Positions 10,659 to 24,218 of a stretch of 64,000 nucleotides of DNA are shown here, piece by piece. Position 1 is the first letter of the stretch. Every line of letters starts with the position of its first letter. Both the position numbers and the translations under genes were made by a program. The notes below the pieces were generated by a model. It saw only the letters and a list, made by a program, of their open reading frames with translations. It searched no databases and was not told the DNA's origin. Origin of the DNA: Eopsaltria australis. Taxonomy: Eukaryota; Chordata; Aves; Passeriformes; Petroicidae. The DNA lies in contig JAVTVJ010000040.1 in the NCBI GenBank assembly GCA_034509425.1, positions 9,377,001 through 9,441,000 on the forward strand, given 5' to 3'.

Positions 10659-13600
10659 AATGTACCCTCCCTTCCTTCATATCTGAGGAAAACTCCTGTT
10701 AGGATGAAGAATGACAGAATCTTTCAGCCCAAAGAGACCCCCCCCTGCCATTTCAACTGCAGCAGCTATGACATGAAACCATGGCTGAAACCATCTTAAA
10801 ATTATATTATCAGTCCTACTTTGCACTCATACATCTAATATTGTGGTTTCTCAAGCAAACTAGTGGATTTTAGAGCATTAGAAATAAAACAAGTGTACAC
10901 ATATGGGGGTTTCATGCAGGTACAAGGTAATTTAGTAGTTCCCTCCATAAAGGTACTCACACAGATATATAACAAGCACCTCATGACAGAGAAGTGAAAA
11001 GCCTACTGCAAGCAACTTAGTATCACTGAAAGATACAGAACTCCCAGCATCTGGGCATCCTGTTGAAATCCCTCCTCTCCCTCCAAAATTTTTTCTTGTC
11101 CATAACTGTCACATTGTATCTTTCTGTGCTCTTTTTGTTTCCAAGATTCATGGTATGGAAAATTTCAGATAAAACACTTAATGCAACACGATCTTTACAC
11201 AACGTAACATGTAACATCGATAGTGCTTCAAAACTCATGTGTAAAATAATACCCTTTCAAAGACTTGAATAGTTTAAGAAAAAATTGCAGAAAGGCCAGT
11301 ATGATTTCAGTCTGCTTCTCATTTACTAGGAAAGATTTTCCTGTCTTTTTTCCATAGTTGATCAGTCTGGTACAGAGCTGCTGAGGAGTGCTGGCAGGTA
11401 TAAATTTGGTCTGCTAATGCCATATCATCACTTGTGTCTTCTGCTACTTCAGGTTGTCATGCAAACACTTACCTCAGATTTCAGGTGCCCACAGCTCAGT
11501 ACTTATGTCCTGATTTACAAAACTGTCAATCTCCCACAGTTCATTCTGTCTTCTCATCGTTAATGGCAGTAGTAGCAGTGTAATATGAATCACTTTACAA
11601 TCATCAGATGAAAAGCTCTTGGGAGCCTACTTCTCATTTGCACTAAGAGCCCTTACATTGCTGTGGAAATATGAGGGAGATTTAATGTGGGTGTAAATGA
11701 CATTTTTGCTTAACTGCAAATCTCTTTTTCATTGTCACTGTCTTGCATAAATGAAAAATATTTGTACATGTAGAATAACACCTCTTTTTATTAGTGCACT
11801 GTGTCCTTTGTATAATTGCATTATTCCTATTGAATAACCTTTCTCAGTTCATTTCTTGTTCATGGAGAAAGCCTGTGATAATCATGGATCATAGGCACAA
11901 TGGCATCTTGAACAGAATTATTAAAGCAACCATATTCCTCAGGATGATTTTTTCTTCTTCCCTCTCTCATCATGAAGCATATAGAGTTAGAGTAATTTCC
12001 ACCTAGTTCATACAACTGAAAATCTAGGCGACTGGATTAGCCTTTCTTCCTCACCAACCCACAGAAAGGAGGGGTAATTCCAAAAGGAGATCAAACCACT
12101 ACAGAGATTCATATGATTGTGTTAAGATAGTTGGAATCAATTGCTTCCTAGAAATTTCTAGCCTAGACAACTACGTAAAACTGCTGCTAACATTTAACAA
12201 TAAAGGTTATTGATGTGTAACTCACACAATGTGGACAAAAAGGTGTTTTTGGAGCCTGACAGTGACAATGCTCTTTTCTATATTTTTTCAGATTTAATGA
12301 ACTAGCTTCAGGGGGGAAAAAAATTACTTTTTTTTCTTAAAAACTTTGAGAAACACTGTTCTTTGCTTTACAAGAAAACTTAGCCATTTCCCTATGCAGC
12401 CAAGTTTCTGTGTCAAAGTTATTGATAGTAAAGACAGGTACCTATTTGTACCTATTTGTAAAGGCTACCTAGTTGTAGCCTTTACCAAGAAAACTTCAGT
12501 TTGAACACTGTGAGACTGAATGCTCACAAATCCTTAAATTAGAAGGAAAGAAATCACAATAAAAAAATGTCTTCTTCCTCATTCCATGAAACAGAAAAGG
12601 TGGAAAAGATTAAAACTGACAAGTATAAAATCTTTAAATACCACAAAGAATTCTATCAGAGAATTTCCTTACATAGATTATACAGTGACAGTTATAAATG
12701 GAAATTGAAGAACAACAGATCAGAACAAACCATTTTTCATGCAGAAAATGTGTGAAGGAAGATTGGTGCTGTGAGCATACTGACTTGACTAAAGAAGCAA
12801 ATTCCATTCCAAATCAGGAACAGTGATATGTTTGTATAATTTTGATATGCTACCTACTCAGAGACCAGGCTGAGCATCTAAATGAAAATGAGTTTCTCAA
12901 AAACGTTTACTCTCTGGCAAACAAACCTAGAAATTTCATCATTTTCAATGAGTCTAGAACATTTTTGAAAATCATGCTGTTTTCAAGTTCATAAACTTTA
13001 TAGAAGACTTACAGATTCTTTTTCTGAATCTAAACTCTCAGAAATTTATTTTCCACTCTGTTGGTTACAGAGAGTTCAACAGGCAAAAATAGAAAAAAAT
13101 TACAGATACATCAAAAAAGAACTTTTATAAAATGGCAGTTGCTCGTGACTGCTTTGCCCATGTTATTCATTACAAATATGGCTGCATGGCATTTTGTTAT
13201 TTCATATTTAACAGTTTGACAAAAGCAATCATAGGAACTCAGAAACATAATGCATCAGAGCTGGGGATGCTATGAAGTTGGAATTCCTATAATAAGAGTT
13301 TCTGAGAGTCTACCAGGACTTGAGAAAGTCTGCTTTATAAGCATTTCTATCATTTCCTGTGAAATAAGATCTAAGCACATATTACATTTCTCACTGAGTC
13401 AGTAAACTGTTTGGTATTCTATTGATAGACAATAGTCTAACTCAAGGCAGTTTCAAACTAGTAGACCATGTCCTACAGAGGTCATTTTGCAGTCCTGCAG
13501 TACCTTAAGCCTGTCACTTTACCAATTTCATACTTTTAAAATAAAGTACTATTAAGGAACAGAATGAACAATCAGTAACTAACACATCATTTACAAGAGG

Positions 13601-16600
13601 GATAATGCAGAGCATTGCAATTTATATGTATTTTCTGTTTGGAGCAGTAGATATAGACCGCCTTACAGAGAAAATGTTTTTAAATGCAGTTCTGTACACT
13701 CTGTCCTGTACAATGCACACCTGAAATAGAAGTGCTTAATAGTTTATGTTACAATCCACAAAGCAATTTATTTTGCATATGAAATGCTGTGCGCAATCAT
13801 CCAAAGACTGTGCTTCTAATTAATTCATTTTTATCATGATCTTAGCAAAATCAGGTTAAGAGTAAAGGAAGGAGAAGGGAATATTCACATTGTTAATTTC
13901 AGACAATTAGAAGCATGGGAAATGATGAAGTTGTGTTCTGCAAACAGTCAGTGGGGAGTGACAGGAGGCCTGTAGTTGGACAGTTAGGCTGTTCATGCTC
14001 TATGGACTCTCAATGTCCTTTGCAATTCTGTAAGGAGCAGCTGTTTCCAAGTTTGTGAAATATTAAATGGAAGTGCTTATTCAGCCTTACTTTGCATATG
14101 CACTTCAGTGGAATATCAACACTATATTTCAATTGTAAAGTATTTCCACAGAAACTGGAAATAAAAAAATAAATTAGTATTTTTCTTTAAGACTTTCTAG
14201 ACCTTTTGGTACAAGATAGACAGCATAATGGCTGAGTGAGCTTTAATATGTACTCTCTTATCACCCTAAGTGTTTGATTCACATTGTCATATAGAATGTG
14301 TGGCATTTTACAGGAAACACGGTTTCTTGCTTGTTCTATTTTTTTGGGTTTTTTCCACACAATTAGCAACTGGGAAATTATCATCAGTCTTAAGATGAAT
14401 TCTTAACGATTGCTGGCTAAGAAAATACAATTTATTTCTTGTTCTCTTTTTCATCTCTCTCTCTTTTGGGGGGATGGTTGAATCTTCACACTCACAGCAT
14501 CAGATGTGCATGCCATAACAGGGTGAGCAGATACCATATAGATGATTTTCACCCTCTTAGGATCAGTAGCAGCATCACCTAGTGGGGAACGACTGCATGC
14601 TCTTCAGGTATGGTGTGGGGTGGCATAAGAGCTTGGAAAGGAAAACAAACACCTGAGGAAACAAAAGTATGTGGAAGAAAGATCTGGCTGCGCAATGAGC
14701 AGTGGAAAGGAAACTTAAAATGAATAATAAAAGACTGAATGGAAATAAAGAAGAATCAGGCAAGAGAATTAAGACAAACATTATTAAATAAATTAACTAT
14801 GGAAATTTTTAAGAAGATAGTGAGATTTATTTGTTTCCATGTTTCCACATCCAGATTCTTTTATTTCCTGATTATCAAGAGACATAAAATACCTGCTTAG
14901 TGATAAATTTTTAGGGTTCTCTGTTCATTGAAGATGAGCTAGAGTCAAGATATTGCATCCAAACAAAAGTCTGGATTACAGAATTGTTCAGTGTAACTCA
15001 TCTGACCTACCTGAAAAGACCAGTGTATTGGATGCAGTCATTCCATAACCCAATGGGATTTTCAAATTTGCTTTAGGCTTTGAAAATCTCACTAAGCTTT
15101 CATTATATCTTTAAGTCCCTAAGTATTACAGAAAAAAAAAACACCACTTCCGCCTTTGACAGTTATAGGCTACCAAAATTATTCTTCTTTTGATGTAACT
15201 ACTGCTTAGTCAGTTCTATTTTTCAAACAAAAGTTGAGACTTACATTGCTCCTCACAGATATCAGGTCGCTCTATAACCTCTTGAGAGAAACCTATTCTA
15301 TTTACCAGTCATTGACACTATGACTTAACACATAAGGCACTTCAGTTCTGTCAAGTTATTCTGTTTTTCAAAGCACAGAGAATTGTCTTAATTTTAAATT
15401 CCTTACACCAGAACTTCAGCTGACAGAATTCGGGTGGGGACTCCACTGAAGAGTCACTAATTTCTGCTACCTCAGGACCCCAAGAAGATGTCTTTTAGAT
15501 GTTTAAATCCACTCAGTGGCATTACTTTAACAAAACCTGTCTGTAAAGTTCAGTGGATTGCAAAAAATAATTTTAGGAGTTATTACAGTTTATAGAAAAG
15601 TCATTTATAATAAACTACTACATCAAATATATCTATATTCAAATATAAAGACACACTAGACAAGCACACAGGCACATGCAAACACACACACATATAAAAA
15701 TCACAAAAATTTCCTCTGAAAATAACACATACATATACACTCTACCATTTCATCTCTTTCAGATGAATTATTGTTTAGAAAATTGATCTATTGCATAAAA
15801 TTACTCTTATTTCTGATTAAAAGGCCTGTTAAATGGCTTCTAGATGAGTGAAAGAGAGACATATGTCAAAAAGAAAAGCTTGGGATTCATTTTTCTTGCT
15901 TGTATGTGGCTGCCAGGTTCAAACTAGGTGAAGTGTGTTTTAAATAGTTTGCCTTAAGCAGTAGCATATGAGCTGGCATGAAAGATTACCGTCCAAAAGG
16001 CAAATTCATTTATTACTAACCCTGGTACTATTTGTCACTTTATTCACTTGGGTAGCAAATATGTCACCCAGACTTTCATGGGGAATTAAACCATTGTGCT
16101 ACCTGACAATAACAAGAATATTTTTAGCAACCATGACAGGTATCTGGTACTCCTGTGTCGACACATTCTTAGTCACGATTCCCTTAACAGGTATTTTGAA
16201 AATAATCCCTTGGTACACCTCTATCAGACCTTCTTGCTGCTTGATGGACAAACAGTTCTAGACAGTGCACACCTCTCTACTGTCCCTGTTATGCCACCAT
16301 AGCATGATAGAAAATTGCTACAGCAAATTGTTATAATAACTTGCCATAAAGAAGAGCACTCTGCAGTAATCTGCTCACACGGTGACACACTGTAGTGTAC
16401 TGTGCTGTGTGGTTCATTCCACATCTGAAAGAAAATGTTGAAACTTCTCGGTCAAATGCAACTAATGGAAGAGGATTTTCTATCATCATGATGATGGAAG
16501 ACCTACAGATTTAATAACTGCCTAAATTTTGGATTTAAACAATACAAGTGAAGGGAAAATCTGCAAGTGATACTCACTTCTGTATTTCTTTATCCCAGAG

Positions 16601-16662
16601 TACGATTTTGAATTTCTCAGGGTTAGTAGTGCAAATCAATGAAACTTCAGTTTTTATGAGTT
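10659..16662. other. Unique AT-rich non-coding sequence
   Basis: Six kilobases with no supported gene or dispersed repeat. Local oddities are a small imperfect duplication at about 12438-12462 (two copies of a 'tacctatttg' word) and a short CA-type patch at about 15669-15692. The longest frame, 97 codons at 15968-16261 (+), encodes a hydrophobic but unrecognised peptide. Confidence 0.5.
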
Positions 16663-16679
16663 AAAAAAAAAAAAAAAAA
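16663..16679 (+). repeat. Poly-A tract, 17 bases
   Basis: An uninterrupted run of 17 A with no recognisable retroposon body beside it. Confidence 0.9.
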
Positions 16680-19600
16680 GACATCTTTTAATATTTTAAA
16701 AACAGGACCAAGTAAAGCCAGAAATACTAGGTTAAAAAGGAACATTTTTTCATGCAAAAAACCCTTGAAAAATAATTTACAAATCACCATTTTTTCAGAT
16801 GCATCTTTCAGAAAGAAAATTACTGCTATGATGACCATTACCTTCAGGCAAAATAGGTGAAATTTGAAATCATTTGCATCTCTTATCCACCTGCCAAAGT
16901 ATCCTCAAGTTTTGGCTGGGACTCTAGAGAGGTATACCCATACTGAACCTTGTGATTTGGGATATATTTGCCACAGAGACAGTGTGTACAGCAGCTTTCA
17001 CCTATTCTTACTGCAGTGTTACCTGACAAGTGCTGAACAGACAGAACAGTCAAAAATACATCTTAGAATAGCTTTCAACATGTCCTAAATTGAAAGTAAA
17101 AAAGAGTTCAAGCTGCCTATAAAGCAAGCATGTAGGTCTTTTGGAAACTAAGGGTTTCAGGACACTCTTGGGATCTGAAAATCCCAATAAGCAATACATT
17201 AGAGAGCAGAGATACTTGAAACAGTCCCAAGTAAATGTATAAGTACTAATGAAGACCCAAAATAGGAGACAGAAAGGCACATGCCAATCATAAACTGCAA
17301 ACAGACCTGCCAAAGTAAGGGGACAAAGATCTTAGGAACCTCCCAGCAGGGACTTATTGAGTAAAGATCTTGGTGTCCTCAAGACAAAAAGAACTGACCT
17401 AAAGTTAAAGGTCTCAAATTTTAGTGATATCCTAAGGCTAGAAGTGTCAATGTCATCTAATGATCCGGCAATATTGACATGGATGTGTGAGTATTACCTT
17501 TCACAGAGGATCAGAGCAATTAGTACATTGCCTACATCAAATTCAGAACACCAGAAAATCAAAGTTGCCTCTGGACTTCAGGCAATTTTAAAAGTGCATT
17601 ACAGATCTCTTCTCAGTGACCTTCAATCAGAAGGATTACTACAGCCTTTGAGGTCTAAGACCTTGGGTGCCAATTGATGCACATAGATTTGCAACCCTTA
17701 CAAAGCTAAGCTTTTTTGGGAAGAAAATACGGTGCTTCTTTACCCTTCTATACACAAGTTCAGTAGCACTTCAAATAAACTGATGAAATATGAAATACCA
17801 CAACACTCATACAAGATAGGGATACACTATCTCTTGTCTGTCATCCCAGAATTTCTACTACAAGAGTGTGGGAAAGGCAGTCTATAAGTGGATTGTTGAC
17901 CATTTCCTCAAGCTAGCTGGCCTTTCTAAATCAGTGCAGAGTTCAGGGCAGACTAACATGTAATATTTAGCCCAGCTGTATGGAAGGATTTTTCAGCCCA
18001 CAGTAAATTCCAGGCTGTTGCCAATGCACTGCTGTCAGTAAAATGAGAAAGTTACAGTAACATGATCTGTACCCACACCTTGTTCTGTGCTGCAGGTGCA
18101 TCACGGGACTCCTACACTCAAAACCTGGTGTCGGAAATGTCAATAGGCTTTTTTACTTCAGAGGTCATTTTTGATGACTTAAGATTTCACCATCAGAATC
18201 CAATCCAACTGACTTCAGGGATACTGAAGCTCTAACAGGAGGTTCTTAACTTTTGATGTGCATAAGTTCATCTGCAGAACCGCAGCCAGTCACTTCTGTC
18301 AATAAGATGTGTCCAGTGTGCAAAATGAATTGGTTTCTTCCTATGTCTGTTTAATGGACCAAAAAAAAAAGTCCGAAGGTTATTAGTTTAGGCTTACGAA
18401 ACCATTTAAATAGTCAAGTGAAATTAATTCTGACAGGTACATGTGCTTAAGGAGATTTTAAGGCATATATGACTGCAACAAGTGGATTGCTCAAAACCGG
18501 TGTCTCACACATCTCAGACATGAGCATTTTTGGAACAAGAATGAGAGACACCTGAAGAAATAGCAATGTCTCAGGGAAGTCAGCCTATTCAGCCTGCACT
18601 GATGAAAAAGAAGAAGGGTTGATGGTCCCATGTTACCTGGAATCTCCTCATTGACCTCAGCAGGTTTCACAAGTTGCACTGACCAAGGCAATCGTCTCCA
18701 GAAGCCACCTTTCCAGTGCACAGAAATTTGTGAAAAAGAGGCACGTAAGCACTTCTCTCTTCTTGTATCTTATAGACCATCATAATTTGAATGGGAACCT
18801 ACACATCAGCAAACTAAGTTTTTCAATTCATCAAGTTTCCTTTGCATATTTAATTTGTGGCACTTAAATCACTTTTGAACATGGATATTAACTCATGAGT
18901 AACACTGATCCTTTAGAAATCCAGATGTTTTTAAGGACTGTACTTAGAGTGAGAAGGAAGTACGGTAGACTACATATGTGAGGCATTCAGTATCTTCTGT
19001 ATTCATAAGTATTATAAGCTGTATAATATCCATAAAAACTGATGAGGCATGTATATATGAGAAATACCTATGCTTGCAGGATGAAGGTGACATTTTCTAA
19101 ACTAAACTCCTGTAATAAATTAATGTTCCCAGAATTTATAAAATTACTTCCAAATGGAGAATGGACATCTCCTGACAAGATATTGGCCTTATTCAAGGAA
19201 ACAGTCACTGTGTTTGTGACTACACTGTGGTAAGCAGGCACAATACCATCAGAAAATTAGATCTTGACATTCCCCTTCAAAACAGACCCGATTATTTTCT
19301 CTGATGGATTTGTAGCTCAGTGCTCAGTACACTGCTGAATCGTACCCAGCCTGGGATTTCGTTTTGAGTAGATTATGAATAACTGTTATTAATGCCCCCT
19401 TGTCCTATATAATATCCCACTTGGGTTTTTTGAACACAGGATTTTTTTTCAGGTATGAAAAAACTGACAAAGTCTGCCCCAAAATCAAGCCATTTTTTAG
19501 TGTATGCCAGTGTTTCTGCCTTTTGCCTCCCTTCTATTTGGGAGAGGTCAGAGGTCTCAATGTAAAGGTGTTTTTCTATCTACTGCTCTTAAACTACAGG

Positions 19601-20603
19601 CACTAGCTTAATTTAATTTGTTGTTAGTTCTGCTTTGTAGCTCTATAATTGTTAAAATCTGACCATATTTTTCATTGTAAATATAGGCAGTAAATTGACA
19701 CACAAACACACAGCTTTGAATGAACATTTTGCAATGCTTATTTGCCTTTTCAAACTCTGAATATATATTATCTTGTTGGAAAATATTAGAAGATTAACAG
19801 CATTGGACGTAGCACGGGTCCTTTAGAAAGAAAATCATACAAGCAACAACCACAAAATGGAATTAAAAAGCAAGTAATTTATTTTAACCGATTAGGAGTA
19901 TCTAGAGTATTTCTTAGAAAACCCCAACAATTGCAGAGCAACATTTACACAAAGCAACTTCTTCTTTGGATAGTAAAGGTTAAGATATCATTATCAGAAG
20001 ACATTCTGTTAAAGTACTAAATAACATGCGCATCATTTTCTGAAATTTGGATTCAGTTACTGCATGGTGGTATTTACTCATTCTCAAAGTATCCATGCAA
20101 ATATCCACTGCACCTCTGAATATAAAAAATATGTGCATGGGTGTGGCTACTCTGAGAATCATGAGCACAAGCAAAATGTATATTCATGCTCAGATCTACT
20201 ATTTACTTTAGTAATACTAGTTATTTTTATGTGGACCAAGTTTTCATTTCCACAAATTGCACTCCAAGACATCACTTAATGAAAAGGGTTTAACATGGTA
20301 TTTGGACAATACAGGAGGCACGTCAATACATGTTAATCTGCCCAGTAAAGACATGGGTATGGCTAGCAAAAAATTTTTGGCTTTATTTCAACATTCATGT
20401 TGTTTTCATGGAAGATCTGATATATTAACCCTAGAATTTAATTCTGCTTTTACAGTTTTGAATACCATGCTTATCTATCCAACTTCTAGGTCCTTTGGGA
20501 ATTGCTAAAAAATGTTCCAGGTAATTCTCGCATTTAACAAAGAGTTCTTTTTTACTTTGTGATTTAGTAGGGAACAGAAATGTGACAGAGTGGAAAACAT
20601 AAT
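16680..20603. other. Unique non-coding sequence
   Basis: No supported gene or repeat. A 106-codon plus-strand frame at 17357-17677 starts with a plausible ATG, but its product (rich in Leu, Ser and Lys) matches no family I recognise and has no flanking splice or promoter signal. Confidence 0.5.
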
Positions 20604-20660
20604 TAAAAAAAGCAAAACAAGCAACAACAACAACAAAAAAAAACAAAACAAAACAAAACC
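20604..20660 (+). repeat. A-rich low-complexity tract with CAACAA and CAAAA steps
   Basis: A (CAA)n-like segment runs into a 9-A tract and then four CAAAA-type units. On the minus strand this produces a valine- and phenylalanine-rich artefact within the 118-codon frame at 20431-20787. Confidence 0.85.
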
Positions 20661-22854
20661 CCAACTCCAATCTTCTAACAACATAATTTAGGGTTTTATT
20701 GAGAAAGTACTGCCAAAAGGCTATGACACCCTTTTCCACCATTACAGAGGTGTAATACAAAAATGTAAGAACACAGTGCTCATGCAAAGATCAGAAAAAG
20801 CAATTGGAAAAGGGAACAGTGGCAAAAACAGCAGCAGCAGCCAAATAAACCAGAAATGCCAGCCAAATAAGGTAGACTCATGTGCAATGACTTCACTTTG
20901 CAAGTGTTAAAAGACAGTCTATATTTTTTTCCCTAAGTGGTTCAAGTAAGGCAGCATACTTTTTCATTCTCTTGCCCATCATCACTTGAAATCAGAGGAG
21001 TCCTGACCTAAAACAGATTAAAATATTTTCAGACCAAATCACCATTCCAACTAGGCATGTTTCACGACTCCTTAACTCCCTAGTACATTTCTGGAGTGAC
21101 TTGGAACATCCTTTCATGTATCAATCTCCTTAACGTAGTCCTTAGGGCTTAAAAGTGCCACCTAGGGCCAACTACAATGTGTTCAAGCAAGACTTGGTTA
21201 AAAAGAGTTTATTCAGAAAGTAAGAGAAAGCAGCAATTGAAATGAAATGTACCGAACAGCCGGCAGACTGCCAAATGGCGGTGTATAACTAAGTCTTCCC
21301 TTCCTTCCCAACTAAGGACAGAAAATGTAGTTAGACAGGCCATAGCAATTGGTTGAGAAAGACACTAAAAAGTATTAATGTTCTATTTTTCCCATTGGCA
21401 ATACATTTGTCCCAAAGAAGGGTCAGAGGGCTAAAGTCCACCTTACAAATTAAAGGAGGAAAGGGGTTGTTTTTTTGTAAGTTTGAACAGCTTAGCCTGA
21501 CCCTAGGTGAGACAGAAGGCAATTTTCACCTCTGAAAGAAGGTCAATTGCATTTGCCAAGGCACAGCAGATCGTGAATAGGACTTTAATTGTCATGCAGT
21601 ATGACCTTCCCCCCAGAAAAGGAGAGAATCATGCTGTTTAAGGATATCTGCAAAGACCAGAGACTAAAAATGTCAGCTTTCAAGCTCATCTTTGGCTGAA
21701 AAAAAAACATTTGCAAGATTGATATTCTGCTAAATGATGTAGCATAGAATGATTCCAGAAACTAGGCTAAAAAACCCCAGGTTTGTGCAGTTTAGGGACT
21801 GCAAAAATTCCTACCACATCCAGTAATCTAAACCAGCAACTCCCAAGGTTTCTTTAGTTCAAGGGATTTATTTTTTCTCATCATTCAGGTATGAAAAAAG
21901 GGCGAATAAATTGAGTAGAAAACATCTAGAAGAAACATCTCTGACTGAAGAAACATAGGACTAATGTATCAGGTTCACATTACCCTTCATAAGGTAAGGA
22001 AGAGGAATTTGTCAGGAAAAAAAGAAGTTTGCACAGAAGCCTCTGAATAGTACAGAGGCTCTAGTTATTGTTAGCTGTGTATGGATCCCCACCAGGGCTG
22101 TTGTAACTGACTTAAAGGAAAAAAGTTGATGGCTGATGGAGTAGTCCTTATCAAAGCTGAAAATATGGAAGATGAGGAAATAAGTTTAAGGGATTCTCTT
22201 TTTTTTTCCTGTAAATATTGACATTTTTATAAGAAGAAAGTGCATTGAAGGTGGAGAATTGCGTTGTATTTTAAACAGCACATTTGAATTTCTTGCACCA
22301 AATTTCATCTATGTATTTCTACTTATTTATTTGAAACTCCGCAACTAAGAGGAATATGTCCTTTTCCTGGAGAAAGACACTTAAAAAATTACAGAAAAAC
22401 TTGATAAAACTTTCCCCTATTCTTCAATAAAACCAGCTTGCTATAGAAAGGCACATATTCCCCTAGTGTACACAAGGAAAGATACAGCTCACTTAATCCA
22501 TTGAGCTCTGTATCTCTTTATGTTATTTGTAGAACTAAATCCTCATTGTATATTGAATTCTTCAGTAAATGGGGCCAACAGTTTACTATCAATCAGATTT
22601 AAAGTGAGCTTGGGTTACTATGGTTTTGCTTTCCCTCAAGTGTTAGAAATGGCTGGTTTGTGATATTAATCCAGTATCTGCTCATCCCAGGTCACCAATC
22701 TAAAGTTTTGTTCAATAGAAACAAATTGAAGCCTTCAAGATTGAGATACTTCAGCTGAGATATGTCAAAAACTGTGACCTCAAAACTCTGCAGTGCCAAA
22801 GGACAGCCTAGAATTAATGGTAATTCTCTGCTCAATAGCTGGGATCTGAAGGTC
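20661..22854. other. Unique non-coding sequence
   Basis: No gene or dispersed repeat recognised until the CR1 element that begins near 22855. Only short overlapping frames are present (about 60 codons on each strand at 21331-21535). Confidence 0.5.
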
Positions 22855-23606
22855 ACCCAAGGACAGGGACAACCAAGTCTGCGGAACAGCGCTGTGGAAA
22901 GGCGCCTGAGGGTCCTGGTCGATGGCAAGTTGAACAGGAGTCAGCAGTGCCCTGGCAGCCAGGAGGGCCAACCCTGTCCTGGGGGGCATCAGGCACAGCA
23001 TCAGCATCCAGCCAAGGAAGAGGATTGTCCTGCTCTGCTTTGCACTGGGGCAGCTTCACCTCGAGTGCTGGGGGTGGCTTTGGGTGCCACAATGTAAGAA
23101 AGACATTAAACTATTAGAGTACCCAAAGGAGGACAACAAAGATGGTGAGGGGCCTTGAGGGGAAGCCATATAAGAGGCAGGTTTGGTCACTTGGTTTGTT
23201 CAGCCTAGAGAAGAGGAGATTGAGGGCAAACTTCACTGTGATCTTCAACATCCTCACAAGGCGAAGCAGAGGGGCAGGTACCGATCTCTTCATTCTCGTG
23301 ACCAGTGACAGGACTCGAGGAAACAGCATCAGGCTGTGTCAGGGTAGGTTTAGGTTGGATATTAGAAAAGGATTATCACCCAGAGGATGGTTGGGCACTT
23401 GGAATAGGCTTCCCAGGGAAGTGGTCACAGCACCAAGCCTGACAGAGCTGAAGAAACATTTGGACAATACTCTCAGACAAATGGTGTGATTCTTGGGATG
23501 TCCTGTGGATGACCAGGAGTTGGACTTGATGATTCTGCTGAAACATCAGAATCATCAGAGTCACCAGAGCCATGAGTGCCTTCCTATTCAGCATATTCTA
23601 TGATTT
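22855..23606 (+). mobile_element. CR1 LINE 3' fragment with a foldback insertion
   Basis: Sense-oriented CR1. The left part encodes the recognisable ORF2 segment around 22905-22990 (L-V-D-G-K-L-N..S-Q-Q-C), which in intact copies lies downstream of the reverse-transcriptase core. The right part is the ORF2 end and 3' UTR, with 'ttggatattagaaaag', 'acccagaggatggttgggcac', 'gggaagtggtcacagcacc' and the terminal 'gcatattctatgatt'. Near 23537-23572 about 36 bp are inserted relative to the family pattern, including an 11-bp inverted repeat (see findings). Several frameshifts and stops show that it is inactive. It is more GC-rich than its surroundings, as CR1 normally is in this kind of DNA. Confidence 0.93.
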
Positions 23607-23691
23607 TGAGTCCTAAAAATCTGAAACCACTTGGGTACAGGATATGAAAACAGGTTAAGATATGAGTGAGTACACAAAGAGGTCACAATAC

Positions 23692-23709
23692 AAAAAAAAA
23701 AAAAAAAAA
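23692..23709 (+). repeat. Poly-A tract, 18 bases
   Basis: An uninterrupted run of 18 A, about 85 bp beyond the CR1 end. CR1 elements do not end in poly-A, so it is not that element's tail. Confidence 0.9.
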
Positions 23710-24130
23710 GCTCACCAGGTCAAGTAGATACAATGAAGTAAATAAGTAAAAATGAGAATAAAACCACAGATGACTGTGGGAAAGAGTCTGATGACACTGC
23801 TGACGCTATGAGTAGGAAGCAGTGAACAACAGCATGGTGGGTGATGAAAGATGAGCAGAGAAAAGATGGGAACACAAAAGGAAGGTTTCCTGACCTAATG
23901 TCCGAGGAAACTTTTAGACCTTGAAATGGAAACAAAGCAGGAGCATTGCTCAAAAACAGGGAGCTTGAAATATGAAGTTTAGCATGGGTACTTATTATTA
24001 GCGAGTTGCTCTTGTTTGTTAACATCATGAAAATGTGCTGTGGGGAAAGTGTTTAGTAGGATCTTTTAACGTTAAATGTTATCCACACACTACAGTTATT
24101 TTTGCACAGCTAGGAACTCCGTTTTCATCT

Positions 24131-24218
24131 TTTTCTCTTTTCTTTTCTTTTCTTTTCTTTTCTTTTCTTTTCTTTTCTTTTCTTTTCTTTTCCTTTCTTT
24201 TCTTTTCCTTTCTTTTCT
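24131..24218 (+). repeat. (CTTTT)n microsatellite
   Basis: Eleven perfect CTTTT units from 24137 to about 24191, followed by slightly degenerate units in which one T is replaced by C. The whole tract is pure pyrimidine on the plus strand for roughly 90 bp. Two overlapping pseudo-frames of 79 and 73 codons (24035-24297) are translations of this repeat and are not genes. Confidence 0.95.

Noticed and set aside
15968..16261. 97-codon hydrophobic frame, possible small membrane protein
   Set aside because: No promoter, splice or conservation evidence, and a second frame overlaps it. Its length is within chance expectation.
17357..17677. 106-codon plus-strand frame
   Set aside because: No recognisable family, composition like the surrounding non-coding DNA, and no splice or promoter context.
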